NCBI RefSeq assembly: GCF_938039775.1 | Contig: NZ_CALHTQ010000166.1 | Span: 1-5,338, forward strand | Length of the DNA: 5,338 bases | Direction: 5' to 3' | Source of the DNA: an uncultured Mogibacterium sp. | Lineage (GTDB): Bacteria; Bacillota_A; Clostridia; Peptostreptococcales; Anaerovoracaceae | In this document: positions 5,176 to 5,338 of the stretch, piece by piece | How the letters are laid out: the number at the start of each line of letters is the position of its first letter | Numbering within the stretch: the stretch's first letter is position 1 | Position numbers and translations under genes: made by a program | Notes under the pieces: model-generated | Database searches by the model: none | What the model saw: only the letters and a program-made list of their open reading frames with translations | Told to the model about the DNA's origin: nothing

Positions 5176-5239
5176 CTTTTATTCTGAAGAGTGCATTAGA
5201 TGCACAGGGATGAATTGCAGGAGCTCTGAAGGAGCTTCT
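5171..5239 (+). promoter_or_regulatory. Antiterminator pairing of the FMN expression platform
   Basis: AGAAGCT (5171-5177), which includes the 3' strand of P1, is exactly complementary to AGCTTCT (5233-5239), the 3' arm of the terminator. When P1 is open (no FMN) these can pair and block the terminator. A small hairpin GTGCA (5191-5195) / TGCAC (5201-5205) would lie between them. Confidence 0.6.
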
Positions 5240-5244
5240 TTTTT
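5219..5244 (+). terminator. FMN-controlled intrinsic terminator
   Basis: The stem AGGAGCTC (5219-5226) / GAGCTTCT (5232-5239) has 8 pairs including one G-U and a five-base loop, followed by six T (5239-5244). It lies about 45 bases after the riboswitch core and 59 bases before the next start codon, the usual place for a riboswitch terminator. Confidence 0.85.
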
Positions 5245-5292
5245 AGTGCATATCCATTCTATTGAAGGGTCAATTGTATATTTATTCGAATG

Positions 5293-5297
5293 AGGAG
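5293..5297 (+). promoter_or_regulatory. Shine-Dalgarno site of the FMN-controlled gene
   Basis: AGGAG, six bases before the ATG at 5304. It supports this start codon although only 11 codons are visible. Confidence 0.7.
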
Positions 5298-5303
5298 AGA
5301 GAA

Positions 5304-5338
5304 ATGTCGTTAGAGAGAGTTGATGAACTGATGCTACA
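5304..5338 (+). CDS. FMN-riboswitch-controlled gene, N-terminal 11 codons only
   Basis: The visible start reads M-S-L-E-R-V-D-E-L-M-L and runs off the right edge. This is too short to identify. The position after an FMN riboswitch means a riboflavin biosynthesis gene (ribD, ribE, ribBA or ribH type) or a riboflavin transporter such as RibU. The polar start without a hydrophobic segment fits an enzyme such as RibD better than a membrane protein, but that is a weak inference. Confidence 0.7.
   Translation, partial: MSLERVDELML

Overview
The window looks like a chromosomal piece of a low-GC Gram-positive anaerobe of the class Clostridia. The evidence is strong Shine-Dalgarno sites (AGGAGG type), TTGACA/TATAAT promoters, a Bacillus/Clostridium-type LexA box, a Firmicute Y-family polymerase paired with a YolD-like protein, and a lipoprotein metal-binding receptor of the clostridial type. 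I cannot name the genus. There is no rRNA, tRNA, CRISPR array or insertion sequence.

Layout. (1) 1-674, minus: the N-terminal 224 residues of a zinc/manganese ABC-transporter substrate-binding lipoprotein, which runs off the left edge. (2) 675-1045, 371 bp without a gene: a divergent control region. It holds a minus-strand promoter (828-856) with a long, foldable leader for the metal receptor, and a plus-strand promoter (965-993) whose -35 is overlapped by a LexA/SOS box (955-966). (3) 1046-3001, plus: a two-gene SOS operon, a Y-family translesion DNA polymerase followed without a gap by a YolD-like partner, ended by a hairpin at 3005-3024. (4) 3126-3698, minus: an unrecognised 190-residue protein with its own extended -10 promoter, which overlaps a 13-bp palindrome. 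(5) 3882-4835, minus: a 3-hydroxyacyl-CoA dehydrogenase family protein with its own promoter and terminator. (6) 4836-5303, 468 bp without a gene: the dehydrogenase promoter, then a plus-strand promoter, a 5' hairpin, a complete FMN riboswitch and an intrinsic terminator. (7) 5304-5338, plus: the first 11 codons of the FMN-controlled gene.

The genes form separate units (metal uptake, mutagenic DNA repair, an orphan, acyl-CoA redox metabolism, flavin supply) rather than one pathway. The most system-like part is the SOS mutasome operon: a polymerase with all its catalytic carboxylates and a YolD-like protein in the place UmuD holds in proteobacteria, under a clear LexA site. The most readable regulation is the FMN riboswitch, where terminator and antiterminator pairings can both be drawn. 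The least explained parts are the orphan protein at 3126-3698, the nested inverted repeats in the metal-receptor leader, and a repeated AAGCAAAA motif around the SOS promoter.
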